Of a stretch of DNA of 64,000 nucleotides, positions 32,840-46,732 are shown piece after piece (the stretch's first letter is position 1; every line of letters begins with the position of its first letter). The notes beneath the pieces are model-generated. The model did not search any database. It saw nothing but the letters and a program-made list of their open reading frames with translations, and was not told the origin of the DNA. Source of the DNA: CAWIUB01 sp963839175 (GTDB taxonomy: Bacteria; Actinomycetota; Actinomycetes; Mycobacteriales; Jatrophihabitantaceae); assembly GCA_963839175.1 (NCBI GenBank), contig CAWIUB010000010.1, forward strand, positions 205,703 through 269,702, in the 5' to 3' direction. The translations under genes and the position numbers were made by a program.

Positions 32840-34201
32840 ATGGGACAGCGCAACAAGCAGCGTCGAGCCGCAAAACGTCGTGACCGTGCTGCGCGGCAAC
32901 ACCGTTTCGCCACTGGGCAGCGGCATGGTCGTGCGGGCGGGCCGACCGCCGCGACGTGGGACGACGCGGCGTTGGACGACGCGGCGTTGGACGACTACGT
33001 GGCGCTCGCGCTGCGGTCCGCCGTGGGGCTGGGCCTGCTCGGTCGACCCGTAGCCGAGTGCGTCGCGAGCGGTCTGGCCGGCCTGTGGCGAGAGTCGCCG
33101 CCCGCCGTCGAACGCGCCGTAGACGCGCTGGCGCTCGAACTCGCGGATGCGCTTTTCCACGCCGGCTGGACGCCAGTGGATCTGCGCGAGACTGCACAGC
33201 GACATCTCGATGCGGCACCAACCAGCTACCTCGTCGACGTCATCGCCGCCGCCACGACGGCGTACCCGGCGCAGCGCGTCGATCCGCGCTGGCTGGCAGA
33301 GCTCGCCGGGGTGGGCGCGCAGGTGTGGTGGGACCAGCGCCGGCCGCTGTTCGGGCAGTGGGCGAGCAGGCACAAGCACGACGGTCTGCCGGCGCTAGCG
33401 ATTGCCGTTGACACGTTCGTGTTGATGAGCTCGCTGTTCCGGTTGGAACCGTCGCTGCCACCGCCGGGGGCGGCCGTGGCGGTGGGTGCCGAACCGGATG
33501 CGGCCGAGGAGCGGATGCTCGCCAAGGTTCGCGGCTTGCTGGCCAAGGCCGAGGCCACCGAGTTCGACGAGGAAGCCGAGGCGCTCAGCGCAAAGGCGCA
33601 GCAGCTGATGAGCCGGTACGCGATCGACCATGCCATGCTGGCCCAGCCCCGGCGCAGACCCCACGCCAGCCTGCGGCGGATGTGGCTCGCGGCGCCGTAC
33701 GTCCGCGCCAAGTCGATGTTGGTCACCGCGGTCGCCGAGGCCAACCGATGCCGCACGGTGCTGGCCGAGCAGGCCGGCTACCTGACCGTCATCGGCGACG
33801 GCACCGACCTGCGGCTGGTCAACGTGCTCGCCACGTCGTTGCTGGTGCAGGCAACGCGATCGCTCGCCGCAGCGGGGCCGCAGCTCGCCCGCAACGGGGT
33901 CTCGCGGACACGCTCGTTCCGCCAGTCGTTCCTCGTCGCCTACGCCTCGCGCATTCGCGAGCGGCTGCGCGAGGCGGCTCAGACGGTACAGGCCGACGCC
34001 GACCAGGCGCGGTTGCTTCCGGTGCTCGCGGCCCGGACACGCGCTGTCGACGATGCGCTGCGCGAGCACTTCCCGCATCTCGTCGCCAAGGACATCACCG
34101 TCGGCAACGCAGCCGGCTGGGTCGCCGGGCGCGCTGCTGCCGATCTCGCGCTGTTCGACGTCACGTCCGCGCTTCCCGCAGCGCGCGAGGAGGCGAGCTG
34201 A
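32840..34201 (+). CDS. DUF2786 domain protein
   Basis: 453 residues. The N-terminus is very basic (MGQRNKQRRAAKRRDRAARQ). A helical region of about 200 residues follows, then the DUF2786 motif EERMLAKVRGLLAKAEATEF with DEEAEALSAKAQQLMSRYAI near residues 215-255, and a C-terminal DUF7168-like domain (LRRMWLAAPYVRAKSMLVTA, NRCRTVLAEQAGYLTVIGDG). DUF2786 proteins occur in bacteria and phages without an assigned role. Likely a leaderless or weak start at ATG; an alternative is downstream. Confidence 0.82.
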   Translation: MGQRNKQRRAAKRRDRAARQHRFATGQRHGRAGGPTAATWDDAALDDAALDDYVALALRSAVGLGLLGRPVAECVASGLAGLWRESPPAVERAVDALALELADALFHAGWTPVDLRETAQRHLDAAPTSYLVDVIAAATTAYPAQRVDPRWLAELAGVGAQVWWDQRRPLFGQWASRHKHDGLPALAIAVDTFVLMSSLFRLEPSLPPPGAAVAVGAEPDAAEERMLAKVRGLLAKAEATEFDEEAEALSAKAQQLMSRYAIDHAMLAQPRRRPHASLRRMWLAAPYVRAKSMLVTAVAEANRCRTVLAEQAGYLTVIGDGTDLRLVNVLATSLLVQATRSLAAAGPQLARNGVSRTRSFRQSFLVAYASRIRERLREAAQTVQADADQARLLPVLAARTRAVDDALREHFPHLVAKDITVGNAAGWVAGRAAADLALFDVTSALPAAREEAS

Positions 34202-34494
34202 CGCACTGCCTCGCACCGGTCGTGCCCGTGAGTCCTCCGCGATGAGTTCGGTGGCCGGCGCTCGTCCATAGAGTGATGGCTGTTGGCGAAGTGTGGTGTC
34301 GGGTCACGGTGTTCGGGCCGGACGGCTCAGCGCTGTGCCACTGGACGCTGGGTGGGTGTGGAGCGCCCGACCTAGCCGCGATCGACCACATGGCCCGCCT
34401 ACGGCTCGAGGTGGGCAGACGCGGAGGCAGCGTCGCCATCTCCGACGTCTCTGTGCAGCTCGCCGCGCTGCTCGAGCTGGTGGGATTGGGCCGG

Positions 34495-35505
<1,011 letters not shown>

Positions 35506-35576
35506 ATGAGTTGGACGTTCCTTCCCGCGAGAACTCATCGCTGCGACGAACGGCAGGCCCCCGCGAGGCAGCTCGG

Positions 35577-36401
35577 TTAGCCGCGCCGGGTCCGGCCGCG
35601 CAGCGCGGCCAGGCACAGGGACATGCTCACCACGGCCACGACGGCGATGGCCAGCCATGCCTTGCCGAGAGTCGCCCATTGCCACCCGCCGGTGACGAGC
35701 GAGCGCAGCCCCTCCAGCACGTACGTGACGGGGTTCCAGCCGGCGACGTCGCCCAGCCACCCGGTCAGCTGATTGCGGGGGACGTACGAGGACGTCATGA
35801 ACAGGAATGGGAAGAACAACAGGAAGCTGGAGTTCACCGCCGCCGGGTTGCCGGTCTTGAGGGCGATCGCGTAGCCGAACGCGGCGAACGCGAGGCTCCA
35901 CGCGCAGCCCATCAGCAGGAACAGGGCGGCGCCGAGCAGGCCCGACTCCATCCGCACCCCGAGCGCGAGCGCGAGCCCGAGGATGGGCAGCGTCAGCGCG
36001 CACGCGATGGCCACGTCGGCGATCATTAGTCCGAGCAGGATGGCTAGCCGACGCACCGGAGTCAGCAGCAGCCGGTCGAGGTAGCCGTTCTGGATGTCGA
36101 GCACCAGCGAGCCCGCGCGCGAGACGCCGGTGACGCCGAGCAGGATCGCCGTCGGCAGCATGAAGGCTTTAATGTCGAAGCCGGTGATGTGGCTTTCGGT
36201 CAGCCGCTGCAACGTGCCGATGTTCACGACGAAGAAGAACACCGCGATGAAGATCGGCGGGATGACGGTCTCGAGCTCGCGTGGCACCGCGCGCAGCGCC
36301 CGTCCGGCGATCGACGCGACGTCGCGCAGCGGATGCGAGCGACGCGCGTCGACGCGGATCGGCTGCTCGAGCGCAACCGCGGCGTAGCTGACAGCGGTCA
36401 T
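35577..36401 (-). CDS. ABC-2 type transporter permease (DrrB-like)
   Basis: 274 residues, six membrane helices. The ABC-2 pattern shows in IPPIFIAVFFFVVNIGTLQR, LLGVTGVSRAGSLVLDIQNG with YLDRLLLTPVRRLAILLGLM, and FPFLFMTSSYVPRNQLTGWL. This is the typical daunorubicin-resistance DrrB group. The ATG overlaps the 3' end of the ATPase gene by four bases, so the pair is coupled. The sigma factor starts 72 bases further downstream on the same strand. Confidence 0.9.
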   Translation of the reverse strand: MTAVSYAAVALEQPIRVDARRSHPLRDVASIAGRALRAVPRELETVIPPIFIAVFFFVVNIGTLQRLTESHITGFDIKAFMLPTAILLGVTGVSRAGSLVLDIQNGYLDRLLLTPVRRLAILLGLMIADVAIACALTLPILGLALALGVRMESGLLGAALFLLMGCAWSLAFAAFGYAIALKTGNPAAVNSSFLLFFPFLFMTSSYVPRNQLTGWLGDVAGWNPVTYVLEGLRSLVTGGWQWATLGKAWLAIAVVAVVSMSLCLAALRGRTRRG

Positions 36402-37378
36402 CGGTCCACCTCCGTGGAATCGCGGTCGTCCGATTCGTGATCAGTCGAACGGATGTGATTACCAGTCAGTTCGAGGAACACGTCGTCGAGGGTGGTGGTG
36501 CGCAGGGTGAGGTCGCGAACGGGTGCGACCCGGCTCAGCGCGACCGCCACCGGCCCGATCGCGGCTGCGCCGTCGGCGGCGGTTATCACCAGCTGCTCGT
36601 CGCGCACGTCGACGCCCCGTACTCCCGCGACGCCCTGCACCGCCTCGCGGCATGCCTGCGCCTGGCCGTCGACCTGCGCGACGATTACGTCGTTGCCCAC
36701 GCTGCGCTTCAGCTGCTCAGGCGCGCCCTCGGCGACGAGCCGGCCGCCGTCGATGATTCCCACCCGGTCGGCCAGCTCGTCGGCCTCCTCCAGGTACTGG
36801 GTGGTCAGGAAGATGGTCATGTCCAGCGCACGGTTGAGCCGGCGGACCTCCTCCCACATCCGGGCCCGGCTCACCGGGTCGAGGCCGGTCGTCGGCTCGT
36901 CCAGAAACAGCACCTGCGGGCCGTGCACCAGGGCCGCCGCGAGGTCGAGGCGGCGGCGCATCCCGCCGGAGTACGTGCCGATCGGCCGACCGAGTGCATC
37001 GCCGATGTCGACTAGCTGCGTGAGCTCGCCGAGCCGACGGTTGATCTCGCCGCGCGTGAGGCCGTACAGCCTGCCCTGCAGGCGCAGCAAGTCGACGCCG
37101 GTCTGCTTCGGATCCAGGGCTGCCTCCTGCAACGCGGCGCCGATACGCAGCCGCACCTGGCCCGGCTCGGTGGCCACGTCATGACCGGCCACCATCGCCC
37201 GGCCGGAGCTGGGCGTGAGCAGCGTGCACAGGATGCGCACGGTGGTTGACTTCCCCGCGCCGTTCGGCCCCAGGAATCCGTAGATCTCCCCGCGCTGCAC
37301 GTCGAGGTCGACGTGATCGACAGCCGTGAGGCCGTCGAAGTGCCGGACCAGCCCGTCAACGCTGATCGCAGACGTCAT
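36398..37378 (-). CDS. ABC transporter ATP-binding protein (DrrA-like)
   Basis: 326 residues. Walker A is GPNGAGKST (in FLGPNGAGKSTTVRILCTLL), signature YSGGMRRRLDLAAALV, Walker B VLFLDEPTTGLDP and H-loop TTQYLEEADELADRVGII. A C-terminal DUF4162-like domain ends RTTTLDDVFLELTGNHIRS, as in DrrA. Partner of the ABC-2 permease; together they export a lipophilic compound. The ATG overlaps the stop of the truncated SRPBCC frame (ATGA) and has GAGGTG seven bases upstream. Confidence 0.92.
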   Translation of the reverse strand: MTSAISVDGLVRHFDGLTAVDHVDLDVQRGEIYGFLGPNGAGKSTTVRILCTLLTPSSGRAMVAGHDVATEPGQVRLRIGAALQEAALDPKQTGVDLLRLQGRLYGLTRGEINRRLGELTQLVDIGDALGRPIGTYSGGMRRRLDLAAALVHGPQVLFLDEPTTGLDPVSRARMWEEVRRLNRALDMTIFLTTQYLEEADELADRVGIIDGGRLVAEGAPEQLKRSVGNDVIVAQVDGQAQACREAVQGVAGVRGVDVRDEQLVITAADGAAAIGPVAVALSRVAPVRDLTLRTTTLDDVFLELTGNHIRSTDHESDDRDSTEVDR

Positions 37379-37500
37379 CGTGTCACCTCGTCGAGGTGCT
37401 CTGGTCGCGTCCACACGTCCCACACCGTCGCGAGCGGCGCGGAGAAGGTGCGGGTGATCGTGAGCTCGGTGCCGGTCTCGTCGATCGTCTGTCGGGACAT
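37375..37500 (-). pseudogene. Truncated SRPBCC (AHSA1-like) frame leading into the ABC operon
   Basis: 41 codons with a good GAGGAG ribosome site: ELTITRTFSAPLATVWDVWT then RPEHLDEVTR stop. This is the first strand-helix unit of an SRPBCC/AHSA1 domain (normally about 140-160 residues), cut off right after the conserved W-x-P-E-H-L. Its stop overlaps the ATPase start as ATGA. It looks like a deletion joined an SRPBCC gene start to the ABC operon, leaving a translated leader peptide. Confidence 0.72.
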
Positions 37501-37614
37501 CTCGTTCTCCTCGCTGGTGATCCGTGCCGTCAAAGCGGTAGACGGCCCGCAGGCGGCGATCTCATCGGTTCGCGCGCGCGAAGCTGCTGCACCCTGGCCG
37601 CTACAGTGGCCCGG

Positions 37615-38112
37615 GTGTCAACCGATGGTGGCGCTGTGGCTCTTCGTCCCGCGCATGTTGAAGACTCGAAGGCAGTCGCGCAGATCTGGTACGAGGGATG
37701 GTGCGACGCCCACCTGGGGCATGTTCCTGACGAACTTGTCGCAGCACGAACCGAGGAATCGTTCGGATTGCGCGCTGCGCAGCGTGTTGGTGAAACCGTT
37801 GTCGGGATGGTCGACAACAACATTGTGGGATTCGTGATGGTGGTCGAGGACGAGGTCGAACAGGTCTACGTGTCGAGACAGTACCGCGGGGCCGGCGTGG
37901 CAGCCGTCCTGCTCGGCGAAGCGGAGCGGCTCGTCGAGGTGAACGGCCATCAGCGAGCATGGCTCGCAGTCGTTGATGGCAATACCCGAGCCCGGAGATT
38001 CTATGAACACAGCGGGTGGACTGATGCAGGTATCTTCGACTACCCCGCAGCGAGCGACACGGGACCTATTCCCGTTCCGTGTCACCGCTACGTCAAGCAC
38101 ATCACCACGTGA
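37615..38112 (+). CDS. GNAT family N-acetyltransferase
   Basis: 165 residues. The acetyl-CoA-binding motif is VEQVYVSRQYRGAGVAAVLL with GEAER (Q/R-x-x-G-x-G/A), preceded by EDEVEQ and followed by WLAVVDGNTRARRFYEHSGW. An N-terminal VALRPAHVEDSKAVAQIWYE fits the GNAT start. The chosen GTG lies seven bases after a TACAGT -10-like box, a leaderless arrangement. Divergent from the ABC operon. The substrate is unknown. Confidence 0.9.
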   Translation: MSTDGGAVALRPAHVEDSKAVAQIWYEGWCDAHLGHVPDELVAARTEESFGLRAAQRVGETVVGMVDNNIVGFVMVVEDEVEQVYVSRQYRGAGVAAVLLGEAERLVEVNGHQRAWLAVVDGNTRARRFYEHSGWTDAGIFDYPAASDTGPIPVPCHRYVKHITT

Positions 38113-38187
38113 CGTGACGCATAGTCCGCGCCGGCTCGCTGACGTTGGATGACGTTCCGCGCGCCAACCTGTCAAGTTCCGTTGGCA

Positions 38188-39087
38188 TCAGCGCAAGAGA
38201 CCCGCGTGATCTGGAAGGTGATGAAGCCAGCTGCGCGTACCGGGATAGCTGCACTTGATCGATGCCACGCGGCATGCGGCGGCGACCCGGCTGACAATGT
38301 CGGCGTACCTCGGTTGGGTGGCGAGGTAACAGTAGGCACCATGGAACACGTCGCCGGCGCCGGCCGTGTCGACGACGTGGACCGATGGCGGAGCTACCGA
38401 ACCGGACTCGCCGGCATGCCACCAGCGAACCGGATCCCCGCCGCGCGTGATGATCACCGTGGTCGCGCCGTGCTCGATCAAAGCGCGTGCTGATGACTCG
38501 TAGTCGTCTGTGCCGATGTAGCGGAAATCGGTCGAACAGATCACGACGTCAGCGCGCGATATCACCCGGCTCATGATCGGCTTCCAGCGTCCGGCGTCGA
38601 TCACGAGCGGTACCGATGCGGCGTGCGCGGCCCGGCTGGCTTCCTCAGCCAGCGCTGGATAATGCCCGTCGACCAAGATTATGTCCGCGGTAGCCATTGT
38701 CTCGGTCAAGTCCGGCACCGTGTCTAGGGCGCTGGTGCCGGCGTCCACGGAAACTACGGAGCGCTCACCGGTTCGCTCGAGGACGGTGATCGACGAGATC
38801 GCAGCCCGATCCAGCTGATCTGGCGTGACATCGACGATGCGAACGCGGCACGCTTCGAGATCGGACCTGATGATGTGCGCCACCGCACCGACACCGAGTG
38901 CCGTGATCAGCACCGCATCGCCGCCGAGGGCAGCGAAGGTCACCGCGGCGTTCGTCGCCGGGCCGCCGGCCGCCACCGATTGCGCGCGAGCAGTCACCTT
39001 CTGGTTGACCCCAGGTGCGGCCTGCACATGATGGATGACATCCAGGGTGCTGAGGCCTACAAAGACGCCGACTGGCAAGCAGGTCAT
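38188..39087 (-). CDS. PfkB family carbohydrate kinase
   Basis: 299 residues of the ribokinase fold. The N-terminal signature GVFVGLSTLDVIHHV is present, with AAGGPATNAAVTFAALGGDA (PfkB motif 1) and the C-terminal VVDTAGAGDVFHGAYCYLAT (motif 2 with anion hole and catalytic Asp). The start chosen gives the standard N-terminus; the frame continues 20 codons upstream. It is the last gene of a minus-strand run with glgX and two hydrolases, so sugar phosphorylation after glycan breakdown is a reasonable role. Confidence 0.88.
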   Translation of the reverse strand: MTCLPVGVFVGLSTLDVIHHVQAAPGVNQKVTARAQSVAAGGPATNAAVTFAALGGDAVLITALGVGAVAHIIRSDLEACRVRIVDVTPDQLDRAAISSITVLERTGERSVVSVDAGTSALDTVPDLTETMATADIILVDGHYPALAEEASRAAHAASVPLVIDAGRWKPIMSRVISRADVVICSTDFRYIGTDDYESSARALIEHGATTVIITRGGDPVRWWHAGESGSVAPPSVHVVDTAGAGDVFHGAYCYLATQPRYADIVSRVAAACRVASIKCSYPGTRSWLHHLPDHAGLLR

Positions 39088-39156
39088 CCTTCGCCTGTGC
39101 CGTCTAGTTGGAGATGCGTGCCGGCCGAGGAAATCGGTACGGCACACTCGGGTTCG

Positions 39157-41308
39157 TCACGAGGGCACCGTATGGGTGGCGCCGCGAAGCACGACGATCG
39201 ACCGGGGGTCAGTGGTCAGCTGGTCTCCCGCACGAAACACCGCCGCGCCGGTGGATCTGGCGGGATCGTAGGTGTCGATCACGGTCTGCCAGGCTTGCGC
39301 AGGGCGGGTGGCCGGGACGGTGAAGCCGAGCCGTTCCCACCAGGCGTTGACCAGGACGAGGAAATCGTCGTCGAGCATCGGCGTGCCGTCCGCCGCCCGG
39401 TCCGGGTCGTCGGATCCGTCGAGATACAGCGCGACGGCGAGGGCGTTGCGGTCCGACCAGTCCGCCGCGGTCATGGCACTGCCGGCTGGTGTGAACCAGC
39501 CAAGCTCGGAGGCCTCGGCCCCGGCCAGGAACCGCTGCCGGCGGAACACCGGGTGGGCGTGCCGGAAGGCCACCAGTTGCCTGCTGAACGCCAACAGCTC
39601 GGCGTCCACGGCGGCCCAGTCGAGCCAGGTGATCTCATTGTCTTGGCAGTAGGCATTGTTGTTCCCCCGCTGCGTGCGGCCCATCTCGTCGCCGCCAAGC
39701 AGCATCGGGATACCGAACGAAAGCAGCAGCGTGGTGAGCATGGCACGGGATTGACGTGCCCGAAGGCCCAGTACCTCAGGGTCATCGGTCGGGCCCTCCG
39801 CGCCGCAGTTCCACGAGCGGTTGTCGCTTGTCCCGTCGCGATTTGATTCCCCATTGGCCATGTTGTGCTTGTCGTTGTAGGAGACCAGGTCGCGCAAGGT
39901 GAAACCGTCATGGACGGTGATCAGGTTCACCGAAGCCGTCGGCCTGCGCCGTGCTCGGCCGTACATGTCCGCCGAACCGCAGAACCGGTTCGCGAACTCG
40001 CCGAGACCGACCGGGTGGCTGCGCCAGAAGTCTCGCATGGTGTCGCGGTACTTGCCATTCCACTCGCGCCACACCGGCGGGAACCCGCCCAGGTCGTAGC
40101 TGTCCATCTGCCCGACGTCCCAGGGCTCCGCCACCAGCTTGACCCTGGACACGACGGGATCCTGTGAGACCAGGTCGAGGAACGCCGATCTCTGGTCGAA
40201 CGCGCCTTCCTGGCGGGCGAGGGTGGGAGCGAGGTCGAACCGGAAGCCGTCGACATGCATCTGCGTCACCCAGTAGCGCAACGAGTCCATGATCAGCTGA
40301 AGAGTGCGCGGGTCGCCGACGTTAAGCGAGTTGCCACAGCCGGTCGTGTCGACGTAATGGCCAGGGTCGTCGGGCTCGAGACGGTAATAGGCGGCATTGT
40401 CCAGACCCCGGTAGCAGAGCGTGGGACCGGTATGGTCCGCCTCGGCCGTATGGTTGAAGACGACATCAATCAGGACCTCGAGGCCGGCCCGTGCAAGGCG
40501 TCGACCATCGACTTGAACTCGCCGACCTGGCCTCCGGGCCGCCCGGCCCGCACCTCGGCTGAGTAGGCCTGATGCGGCGCGAAGTATCCGATCGTGTTGT
40601 AACCCCAGTAGTTCGTCAGCCCGCGCTGCAGCAGAAAGGCTTCCGGCACGCTCTCATGCACCGGCAGCAGTTCGACGGCTGTCACGCCGAGGTCGAGCAG
40701 ATAGCCGATGGCTGCCTCCTGGCTCAGCCCGGCGTAGGTGCCACGCAGCGGCGGCGGCACCCCGGGGTGACGCATCGTGAAGCCCTTCACGTGCACCTCG
40801 TAGATGATGGTGTCCGCGTAACTGCGGTTGGGCCGGGCGTTATCCCGCCAGCTGAATGTGTCGTCCACGACGAGGCTGCGCGGCACGTGCGTCGCCGAAT
40901 CGAGCGTGCTCGGCACGTCCGGGTCGCCGCCTACCGCGTACCCGAGCACCTCGGGCCCGAATCTCACGGCACCGGCGAACGCCCGAGCGTAGGGGTCGAG
41001 CAGCAGCTTCGCCGGGTTGAAGCGCAAACCCGAGCCCGGGTCATAACGGCCAGCGGCGCGGTATCCGTACGCCTGACCTGCGTCGACGCCGGGCACGAAA
41101 CCGTGCCAGACACCCGCGTCGTAATCCAGCAGCGGAATCTGGTTCTCGGTGCCGTTGTCATCGCACAGGCACAGCAGCACGCTGTCGGCGGCACCGGCCG
41201 CTACGGCGAAGTTCGTCCCGCCGCCGCCCACGGTGGCACCGAGCGGGAACGGCCTGCCTGGGTTCGCGGGTGCGCGGCCGCTTGCCGCGGGCTGCACGGT
41301 GGGTGGTG

Positions 41309-41312
<4 letters not shown>
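39157..41312 (-). pseudogene. glgX: Glycogen debranching enzyme GlgX, one frameshift
   Basis: GH13 isoamylase-type debranching enzyme. The first frame covers the N-terminal CBM48 (RPFPLGATVGGGGTNFAVAA) and barrel start (DTIIYEVHVKGFTMRHPGVP, LGVTAVELLPVHESVPEAFL) to KSMVDALHG. Family sequence continues in another frame as AGLEVLIDVVFNHTAEADHT. The second frame has the nucleophile MHVDGFRFDLAPTLAR, acid KLVAEPWDVG and HDGFTLRDLVSYNDKHN. The measured length is one base short of 719 codons; a missing base in a C/G stretch near 40486-40491 explains it. The start overlaps the upstream hydrolase stop as ATGA. Confidence 0.85.
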
Positions 41313-44029
<2,717 letters not shown>

Positions 44030-44111
44030 CGTCTTCCCCTTCGCCTTTCCCTCGCCCACGCGACGGCCGCCCGCACGCCAGGTCAACTAACTGACGCTTG
44101 ATGTGGAGCGG

Positions 44112-46469
44112 CTACTCGCGGGCGAGCATGGCCACCGCTTCACGTTCTAGGTCGATGTAGGGATCGCCGCCGACGTCGACAGCGACTCGTCGGATCGTGC
44201 CGCCGGTGAACACGTGCGGGTGAGCACCCGGATAGTCACCGGTGACTGGCTCGCCACTGTCGCGGCCGACGCACAGGCCCTCGCCGGCGAGCGAGAACAT
44301 CCCGGGCTGGGTCTTGATGCGGCCTTCGCCGACCTTCTGGTCGCCGTGGTAGAGGGACAAGATCCCGGTGGACACGTGTGGCGGGTCCTCTCCGTCTTTG
44401 TCGAAGGATGCGGACAGGATCAGGTTCTCGCCCACGGGCACGTCTTCGGTCCCGTCGATCTTCTGCTCCATCATGCCGACGAAGTTGTAGGCGTAGTGCA
44501 GCCGGTTGTCCTTCACGTACAGGGCGTGCCCGCCGAAGCGCGAGCCGTGCGCGAACAGCACACCCTCTGCGCCTGGGGCGGGGATGTCTACCAGCGCCCC
44601 GATGGTGTAGGAGCGGTTGCGGACGTTCACCGCCTGCGCCTCGGGAACCTCCGCGGTATCGGGGAAGTAGACGTAGCGGTCGCGGGGCGAGGCCAGTTGC
44701 GGCCGCGGCGTTGTGATGATTTCCACCGCGGACCGGTCATCGAGCGGGAAGCCCCTGTTGTCGCCGGCCTCGGCGAACCACAGGTTAACCAGCTCCCGCA
44801 CCTTCTCGGGACGCTCGGCCGCCAGGTCGTGCAGCTCGGCGCGGTCGATGTCGGTGTGGTACAGCTCCCAGGTGTCGTCGTTGAAATGGCTCCAGCCACT
44901 GAGCGTCGGGTGCGTGGTGACAGCCTTCCAGCCGTCGTGCCAGATGCCGCGGGAGCCCAGCATCGAGTAGAACTGCGTCTTGCGGGCCGATGGCGCCGAA
45001 GCCATCTCGACGCTGTAGCGCATGCTCACGCCATCGAAGCGACTCTGCACGTGACCCTTGATCGTGGCCGGGGCCGCCACGCCCAGGGTGTCGAGGATGG
45101 TCGGCACGATGTCGATCGCGTGGTGATACTGGTGCCGCAGCTCGCCCTTCCCAGCCGTGGCTCCCGGCCAGGAGATGATGCACGGGTCGGCAGTGCCGCC
45201 GTTGAACTCGTACCGTTTCCACATTTTGAACGGGGTGTTGAACGCCATCGCCCAGCCGTTGGGGTAGTGGTTGTAGGTCTTGGTCCCGCCGAGCTCGTCG
45301 AGCATGGCCAGGTTGGCCTGCATGTCGTCGGGAATGCCGTTCGCGAATTTCATCTCGTTGACCGACCCGTTGGGGCCGCCCTCGCCACTGGCCCCGTTGT
45401 CGGACACCAGGACGACCATGGTGTTCTCCCGCTGCCCGCTCTCCTCCAGGTAGTCCAGCAGCCGGCCGATGTGGTCGTCGGCGTGCGCCAGGAACCCGGC
45501 GTACACCTCGGCCATCCGGCAGAACAGCCGCTTCTCCTCCGCCGACAGCGTGTCCCATGGCCTGGTGACGTCCAGCGGCGGGAACGGCTTGCCTTCCGGG
45601 CCCGTGCGGGTCTCCGGCGTGCCGATCGGGTTGATCGGCGGCAGCTCGGTGTCGGCCGGGACGATGCCCAGCTGCTTTTGCCGGGCCAGGGTCTGCTCGC
45701 GCAGCGCTTCGTACCCCACGTCGAACCGGCCCCTGAATTTGTCGGCCCATTCCTTGGGGACATGGTGCGGGGCGTGGGCCGCACCCGGCGCGTAGTACAG
45801 GAAGAACGGCTTGTCCGGCGCGAGCACCTTCGCGTCCTTGATGAATTCCAGCGCCTTGTCGGTCAGGTCTTCGGTGAGGTGGTAGCCCTCCTCCGGTGAC
45901 TTCGGCTGGTCGACGGGATGGTTGTCGTAAACCAGGTCCGGGTACCACTGGTTGGTCTCGGCGCCCAGGAATCCATACCATCGCTCGAACCCGCGGCCAG
46001 AGGGCCAGTTCCGCCGCGTCGAGGCGACGTTCATCTCTATGGTCGGGCACAGGTGCCACTTGCCGACCATGTAGGTGTTCCAGCCCAACTCGCCGAGGAT
46101 CTCGGAGAGCATCCCGTTCTCCGGCGGGATGGTCCCGCTAGCATTCGGGAAACCGACCGCGGCCTCGGTGATGCAGGCCATCGAGTTGCGGGTGTGGTTG
46201 CGTCCGGTGAGTAGGCACGAGCGGGTCGGCGAGCACAGCGCCGTGGTATGCCATTGCGTGTAGCGCACGCCCTCGGCGGCTATGCGGTCGATGTTCGGCG
46301 TCTCAATCGGCCCGCCGTAACAGTTCATGGCCGAGAAGCCCACGTCGTCGAGCACGATGTAGACCACGTTGGGTGCATGGTCCGGTGCCTTGGGCGGCTC
46401 GAAGGGAGCCCAGTCGGGAACCGAGTCCCTGATATCGATGTCAATCGTGCCCTTGAATTGCGTGTTCAC
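44112..46469 (-). CDS. Arylsulfatase (type I, formylglycine-dependent)
   Basis: 785 residues. The metal-binding start is NVVYIVLDDVGFSAMNCYGG (Asp41-Asp42). The formylglycine motif is ALCSPTRSCLLTGRN with Cys79 (C-x-P-x-R). Then come YMVGKWHLCP, YYAPGAAHAPHHVPKEW and VVLVSDNGASGEGG. The length and C-terminal jelly-roll-like extension are typical of the large actinobacterial/cyanobacterial sulfatases. No signal peptide is seen, so it is probably cytoplasmic. Hydrolyses sulfate esters; needs a formylglycine-generating enzyme not present in the window. First gene of the sulfatase - GH63 - glgX - pfkB run. Confidence 0.93.
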   Translation of the reverse strand: MNTQFKGTIDIDIRDSVPDWAPFEPPKAPDHAPNVVYIVLDDVGFSAMNCYGGPIETPNIDRIAAEGVRYTQWHTTALCSPTRSCLLTGRNHTRNSMACITEAAVGFPNASGTIPPENGMLSEILGELGWNTYMVGKWHLCPTIEMNVASTRRNWPSGRGFERWYGFLGAETNQWYPDLVYDNHPVDQPKSPEEGYHLTEDLTDKALEFIKDAKVLAPDKPFFLYYAPGAAHAPHHVPKEWADKFRGRFDVGYEALREQTLARQKQLGIVPADTELPPINPIGTPETRTGPEGKPFPPLDVTRPWDTLSAEEKRLFCRMAEVYAGFLAHADDHIGRLLDYLEESGQRENTMVVLVSDNGASGEGGPNGSVNEMKFANGIPDDMQANLAMLDELGGTKTYNHYPNGWAMAFNTPFKMWKRYEFNGGTADPCIISWPGATAGKGELRHQYHHAIDIVPTILDTLGVAAPATIKGHVQSRFDGVSMRYSVEMASAPSARKTQFYSMLGSRGIWHDGWKAVTTHPTLSGWSHFNDDTWELYHTDIDRAELHDLAAERPEKVRELVNLWFAEAGDNRGFPLDDRSAVEIITTPRPQLASPRDRYVYFPDTAEVPEAQAVNVRNRSYTIGALVDIPAPGAEGVLFAHGSRFGGHALYVKDNRLHYAYNFVGMMEQKIDGTEDVPVGENLILSASFDKDGEDPPHVSTGILSLYHGDQKVGEGRIKTQPGMFSLAGEGLCVGRDSGEPVTGDYPGAHPHVFTGGTIRRVAVDVGGDPYIDLEREAVAMLARE

Positions 46470-46732
46470 TTCACCGCTCCTTCTCGCGAAGACAGGTGGC
46501 TGGTTCCGTCGTGGAGGTAACCCCGGCGAAGGAAGGCCGCCTCAGCACAATCCACCCGCCCGCGCGCAGTCAGCACCTCCCTCAGGTCACGTACGTGCTA
46601 GGCCCGACCGCGACACGGCGAGTGTGATGGCCGTCTTCGCCCCCGATCATCTGACCCCGCACACAGTCGCCGGGCATCACCCGCCAAGGATGAGCCAGCG
46701 CGCTAGTGGGCCGGCCGGCAATCGCGGCGTAG
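46470..46732. other. Promoter region of the arylsulfatase run
   Basis: No gene recognised. The ribosome site AAGGAG sits about six bases before the arylsulfatase ATG. Confidence 0.4.

Noticed and set aside
44214..45899. 561-codon plus-strand open frame
   Set aside because: Antisense shadow of the arylsulfatase gene; no natural protein features.
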